DNA from: Candidatus Eiseniibacteriota bacterium
GTDB taxonomy: Bacteria > Eisenbacteria > RBG-16-71-46 > SZUA-252
Direction: 5' to 3'
Assembly: GCA_005893265.1 (NCBI GenBank)
Contig: VBOX01000002.1
Span: 1 to 39,802 of the forward strand
DNA length: 39,802 nucleotides
Shown: positions 36,076 through 39,802 of the stretch, piece by piece
How the letters are laid out: each line of letters starts with the position of its first letter
How positions within the stretch are numbered: the stretch's first letter is position 1
The notes under the pieces: model-generated
Seen by the model: the letters and a program-made list of their open reading frames with translations, nothing else
Told to the model about the DNA's origin: nothing
The model's database searches: none
Position numbers and translations under genes: made by a program

Positions 36076-37605
36076 ATGCATCGAAGCGTCCGGGGTGCCG
36101 CCTGGGTCGCCGCCCTCGCAGCGCTCTGGGCATACGCCCTGACGCTCTCCCCCACGGTCGCCTGGGTGAACCTCGGGGAGGACTCGGGCGATTTGCTCGT
36201 GGCCTCCGCGACGCTCGGTATCCCCCACCCGACCGGCTATCCGTTATTCGTGCTCCTCGGGCGGGTCGCCTCCTTGCTCCCGCTCGGTGCGATCGCCTTC
36301 CGGATCAACCTGATCGCGGCGATCGCGGGGGCGGCGAGCGTTTACTTCCTCGTCCGTCTCGCCTATTCCCTGACTCCGCCCGAGTCCCGCGGCCTCGGCG
36401 CTCTTCTCAGCGCGGGCGCCTGCGCCCTTCTCTATGCATCCTCACGCGGCGCCTGGAGCCAGAGTGTTCTCGCCGAGGTCTACACGCTGAACGCCGCGTT
36501 CCTGGGCGCGATCCTCTGGCTGCTCGTGAAGGCCGAGGAAAAGCGCGACGTCCGCTTTCTCCTCCTCGCGAGCTACCTCTTCGGCCTCGGGCTCACGAAC
36601 CACCTGCTCCTGCTCGCCGCCTCCCCTGCGCTTCTGGTCGGGATCTGGCGGTTCTCCCGCACGAATAGAATCGGCCTCTGGACCGCCGTTCTTTTGCCCC
36701 TTCTCGCCTTTTGGGGGCTGACGCTGGATCTTTTCTTGCCGGTACGGGCCGCCCAAGACCCCGAGTTTTCTTGGGGAACGCCGGTCACGCCAGAGCGGCT
36801 ATGGTGGGTTCTCAGCGGAGCCCAGTACGGGAGGAATTTCTTCGCGCGGGGCTTGCCCGGAATCCTGAATCACCTCGTCCCGGGACGCTGGGGGGTCGAT
36901 TTCGGGTGGGGACTCGTCCTGTTGGGCACCGGCCTCCTCCTCGCGCTGATCCGGCGCGACGGGAGGGCGGCCTCCGGCTGGGCGGCGTTTCTTGCGTCCC
37001 TCGTCCTGCTCTCCGTCTACGCGATCGGAGATGACGTTGGGTACTGGATGCCCGCGGCGTGGATCGCGGCGGCGTTGGCCGGCTCAGGGTGGGCTTCCCT
37101 ATGGAACGCGCCGCGATGGCGCCCGCTCGTGCGCGGGGTTTCGGTCCTGGTTCTCGCGGGCGGCGCGATCCTCGGTTTCGTCTCGAACTGGAAACGGGTC
37201 GATGCGTCCGCGGACCTCACACCTTACCTCTACGCCCAGCACAACCTTTCGGTCGTGGAACCGAACGCGCTCGTCGTGAGCGAGTACGACGGCCGCACGT
37301 TCGCGCTCTGGTTCTACAAGGCGACCGACTTCAGGAAGAGCCACCCCGATCTCGTCGTGGCATACAAATATCTGCTGGTCTGGCCGTGGTACCTGCACCA
37401 CCTGGCCCGGTACTATCCCACCCTTGCTGTTCCCGGCTATCCTGGGGATCTGGATGTCATGATGAATCGTCTGATCGCGCGCAATATCCGCAAGCGGCCC
37501 GTCTACCTCACGCGTGAGGATCCAGGACTATTGCCGATCTTCCGCACCGAACGAGTGGGCGACGTCCGCCTCCCGCTCTACCGCGTGCGGGAGGCGGCAC
37601 CGTGA
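36076..37605 (+). CDS. DUF2723-family membrane protein, putative GT-C glycosyltransferase
   Basis: A polytopic membrane protein of 509 residues with about ten hydrophobic segments in its first ~370. The family signature is in the first loop: NLGEDSGDLLVASATLGIPHPTGYPLFVLLGR, acidic residues followed by HPTGYP, as in DUF2723 proteins (related to TMEM260 O-mannosyltransferases). A soluble C-terminal part (~380-509) follows (NALVVSEYDGRTFALWFYKA). Likely role: transfer of a sugar from a lipid carrier to protein or glycolipid at the outer face of the inner membrane; substrate unknown. It is co-transcribed with the next gene, whose GTG overlaps this stop. Confidence 0.85.
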   Translation: MHRSVRGAAWVAALAALWAYALTLSPTVAWVNLGEDSGDLLVASATLGIPHPTGYPLFVLLGRVASLLPLGAIAFRINLIAAIAGAASVYFLVRLAYSLTPPESRGLGALLSAGACALLYASSRGAWSQSVLAEVYTLNAAFLGAILWLLVKAEEKRDVRFLLLASYLFGLGLTNHLLLLAASPALLVGIWRFSRTNRIGLWTAVLLPLLAFWGLTLDLFLPVRAAQDPEFSWGTPVTPERLWWVLSGAQYGRNFFARGLPGILNHLVPGRWGVDFGWGLVLLGTGLLLALIRRDGRAASGWAAFLASLVLLSVYAIGDDVGYWMPAAWIAAALAGSGWASLWNAPRWRPLVRGVSVLVLAGGAILGFVSNWKRVDASADLTPYLYAQHNLSVVEPNALVVSEYDGRTFALWFYKATDFRKSHPDLVVAYKYLLVWPWYLHHLARYYPTLAVPGYPGDLDVMMNRLIARNIRKRPVYLTREDPGLLPIFRTERVGDVRLPLYRVREAAP

Positions 37606-39758
37606 TCGAAGGGCTCCGGCGATTCGCGCGCGGGCGCGCGATCCTCCTGATCGGACTCTTCTCGGTCGCGTATCTCTCCTTCCAGATCGGCCGGCTGTTT
37701 CGCGCCGAACGCCTCATCACCGGAGGCGAGCTCTCGCTGCCGCTCGACGACAGCTTCATCTATCTGCAGTACGCGCGAGCCATCGCGGAAGGTCACCCCT
37801 TCGTGTACGCGGCGGGAAACGCACCGACGACGGGAGCGACAAGTCTTCTCTGGCCGTTCCTGCTGGCGCCGCCGCATTGGCTGCACCTGGGACCGACGCT
37901 GGCGATCGCCTGGGCGCTCGCGCTCGGGGCGGCCGCGCTCCTCGTGAGCGCGCTGCTCATGGCCCGCCTCGGGCGCTTGCTTGCGGGGACGCTCGGCATG
38001 CTGCTCGCGGTCGCGCTCTTCTTGGGAAACCCCCATCTCCTGTGGGGCTACATGAGCGGAATGGAGATCGGTCTTTACGCCACCGTCCTTCTGGGGACTC
38101 TGGTGCTCTACCTGAACGAGCGTGATGGGGGCACGTTCCCGCGGCTTCGCTGGTGCCTCTTCCTTCTCGCCGCGTCGCGGCCGGAAGGCGCCGTCTTGAG
38201 CGGCGTGCTCGGCCTGGTGATGGCGCACGACCGCTGGCGGGCCTCCCGGGCGGAACATGGTCCGCGCTTCTGGAGCGCCGCGCTGCTCATGCCCTTCGCG
38301 GCGGCCGCGCTTCCCTTCCTCGTCAACCTCGCCGCCTCTGGCTCGATCGAATCCACCAGCTCCCAGGCGAAGTCGATCCTCGCCGAGCCGCACCCCGACG
38401 TCCGTCACAAGTACCTGACCGACTCTCCCAGGGTGTGGCTTTCGATCGTGACGGCATACCTCTCCTGGCTCCAGCTTGATGGAGATGGGAACCTGGTTCG
38501 GCGGTACTGGATTCCGAGCGCCGCCGCGCTTGCTCTGTTCGCCGCATTCTCGTTCCTGCCGCGCCGCCGTCCCTGGGCCGATGGGCGCGCGCTCCTTCTG
38601 CTCTTTCCGGCCGCCGTCGTCGTCGACTCGCTTCCGGTCGTGTGGGCGGTGCATCTCTACCGCTACCAACAAGGCTTCTATCCGATTCTCCTGGCCTGCT
38701 TCGCGGCCGGGCTCGCCCGCGCGGCGACGCTCGCGTGGGGGCGCCTTCCGCGCTACGTCGGCGCGCCTCTGGCGGCGTTCATCGTCGTCGCGCCCCTCGC
38801 TGGGTGGGCGCCCACGGCCACGGACGTGTACGACAGGGTAATCCTTTTCTATGGACACAATTGCGAGAACATCCTCCACCAGCAGGTGAAGGTCGGCCGC
38901 TGGATCGACCATAACCTCCCCCGGAACGCGGTCGTGGGCATGAACGACGCGGGCGCGATCGCGTACTACGGGAACCGGCAGACCTTGGACTTGCTGGGGC
39001 TCACGACGGAGGGATTCGCCAAGGTCTATCGCGCGGGAATCGGATGCATGTTCGAGAAGCTGAGACGGCTTCCTCCACAAAAGCTACCGACCTATTTCGC
39101 GATCTATCCGGAGTGGTTTCCTTACCTGAAATCGAGCGGGGTCCTGGGGCCGGAGATCTTCCGCGCCCACCTGGGGTACAACACGATTTGCGGGGGAGAA
39201 GACAAGGTCGTCTATCCCGCCGAGTGGATCGACGTCGTTCCCGCCGATTCGGTGATTCTCCCGCATCCGGAAATTGAGGGCATGAAGCTTCGCGATTCCT
39301 TCGACCTGGCCTGGCTCGAGGACGAACGGCGTCACGAATGGAAGGCGTACGGGTACGAGTACGATGAGAAGCGATCGCGATGGAAGAAGAACGCCAGCGT
39401 GCTCCCCCGCGACATCCTCCGCCAATACGTCTACGCCGACCGTCCCACGCGGCCGATCGCGGACGCGGGAAGGAAAGTCTTCGGTTGGGAGCGGTTCCGC
39501 GTGAGCGCCGAGCCCGGAAAGGACCTCTCGCTCGTGATGCGGACCGACGCCTGGTATCCGAACCGCCTCAGGGTGAGCGTCGACGGATCCGCGGCCGGCG
39601 CTTGGGCGATCGCCCGATCGGAGACTGCCTGGGTCGAGCCCGCGTTCAAGATCCCGGGTAGGCTGATCGCGCGGGCGCGACCCGAGATCGAGATCAGGCG
39701 CGAGGACCCGCAGGACGGCGGAGATTACGCGCCGTTTCACTATTGGATCTTTCAGTAG
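37602..39758 (+). CDS. Putative GT-C membrane glycosyltransferase with C-terminal soluble domain
   Basis: A 718-residue polytopic protein. After one N-terminal helix, the first periplasmic loop has LPLDDSFIYLQYARAIAEGHPFVY, the DD(S/A)F...Y-AR---GHG/P pattern of AftB-like and related GT-C enzymes, and the second has SGMEIGLYA. About ten more membrane segments run to ~415. The rest is soluble: a mixed domain (~420-600) and a beta-rich end (DLSLVMRTDAWYPNRLRVSVDG) that looks like a carbohydrate-binding-type sandwich. The start GTG overlaps the upstream TGA (GTGA). Sugar and acceptor are unknown; with the DUF2723 gene it probably decorates surface polymers or proteins. Confidence 0.8.
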   Translation: MIEGLRRFARGRAILLIGLFSVAYLSFQIGRLFRAERLITGGELSLPLDDSFIYLQYARAIAEGHPFVYAAGNAPTTGATSLLWPFLLAPPHWLHLGPTLAIAWALALGAAALLVSALLMARLGRLLAGTLGMLLAVALFLGNPHLLWGYMSGMEIGLYATVLLGTLVLYLNERDGGTFPRLRWCLFLLAASRPEGAVLSGVLGLVMAHDRWRASRAEHGPRFWSAALLMPFAAAALPFLVNLAASGSIESTSSQAKSILAEPHPDVRHKYLTDSPRVWLSIVTAYLSWLQLDGDGNLVRRYWIPSAAALALFAAFSFLPRRRPWADGRALLLLFPAAVVVDSLPVVWAVHLYRYQQGFYPILLACFAAGLARAATLAWGRLPRYVGAPLAAFIVVAPLAGWAPTATDVYDRVILFYGHNCENILHQQVKVGRWIDHNLPRNAVVGMNDAGAIAYYGNRQTLDLLGLTTEGFAKVYRAGIGCMFEKLRRLPPQKLPTYFAIYPEWFPYLKSSGVLGPEIFRAHLGYNTICGGEDKVVYPAEWIDVVPADSVILPHPEIEGMKLRDSFDLAWLEDERRHEWKAYGYEYDEKRSRWKKNASVLPRDILRQYVYADRPTRPIADAGRKVFGWERFRVSAEPGKDLSLVMRTDAWYPNRLRVSVDGSAAGAWAIARSETAWVEPAFKIPGRLIARARPEIEIRREDPQDGGDYAPFHYWIFQ

Positions 39759-39759
39759 G

Positions 39760-39784
39760 CCCGCGCCGAAAACGAAAGCGCGGG
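39760..39784 (+). terminator. Hairpin after the GT-C operon (weak terminator)
   Basis: CCCGCGC pairs with GCGCGGG (7 bp) around CGAAAACGAAA, starting one base after the stop codon. No U-tract follows on the plus strand, so termination is uncertain. Confidence 0.4.
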
Positions 39785-39802
39785 GTAGGCGTGTTACCCA
39801 CC

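Noticed and set aside
37578-39080. 500-residue minus-strand ORF opposite the GT-C gene
   Set aside because: Antisense shadow dominated by Arg/Glu/Gln low complexity; the plus-strand frame has membrane segments and family motifs.

Overview
This 39.8 kb window is a densely packed, GC-rich block of bacterial chromosome that carries almost only core genes. Nearly everything is on the minus strand; the exceptions are one small DUF3467 gene and a two-gene membrane glycosyltransferase pair at the right end. A type IV pilus secretin, a LpxL/HtrB-type acyltransferase, and genes of the DUF2723, DUF5683 and DUF3467 families point to a Gram-negative, uncultivated lineage near the FCB superphylum. Candidatus Eisenbacteria or a relative is my guess; it rests on gene content only.

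Layout from left to right (minus-strand transcription runs right to left). (1) 1-826: 3'-truncated coiled-coil/zinc-ribbon gene, terminator, tRNA-Val(CAC), tRNA(CAT) and their promoter. (2) 827-7322: macromolecular-synthesis operon rpsU-mutS2-dnaG-rpoD behind a clear sigma-70 promoter. (3) 7340-10850: heat-shock operon hrcA-grpE-dnaJ-rsmE behind a promoter and CIRCE operator, with no dnaK. (4) 10883-20365: tRNA-Phe, tRNA-Thr, glmM, glmS, ridA, selD, tRNA-Sec, a small membrane protein, a DUF5683 protein, lepA, lepB and hemW, mostly spaced by a few bases or overlapping. (5) 20369-23029: a histidine-kinase-like protein that has lost its key catalytic residues, divergent from a DUF3467 gene. (6) 23019-27856: icd, obgE, HEAT-repeat protein, dprA and lipid A-type acyltransferase. 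(7) 27885-31054: aroK, rsmD, coaD, aspartate-type aminotransferase and fmdB-like gene. (8) 31098-35839: pilMNOPQ behind a sigma-54-type promoter. (9) 36040-39784: a promoter that would give a leaderless transcript, then two GT-C-type membrane proteins.

Functionally the block joins replication and transcription initiation, protein folding, cell-wall precursor supply (glmM, glmS), selenium metabolism (selD beside tRNA-Sec), translation factors, pilus assembly and envelope glycosylation.

Most notable: three housekeeping genes (glmS, lepA, rsmE) carry the same kind of lesion, an out-of-frame loss of roughly 75-100 bases with good coding sequence on both sides. That is either real decay or, more likely for glmS, a sequence or assembly artefact. 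Also notable are the apparent pseudo-histidine kinase with an N-terminal cysteine cluster, the 10-bp selD/tRNA-Sec linkage, a dnaJ that seems to start at CTG, an Obg GTPase with a non-canonical G4 motif, and a large palindrome at the pil promoter. I found no CRISPR array, transposon, prophage or obvious defence system.
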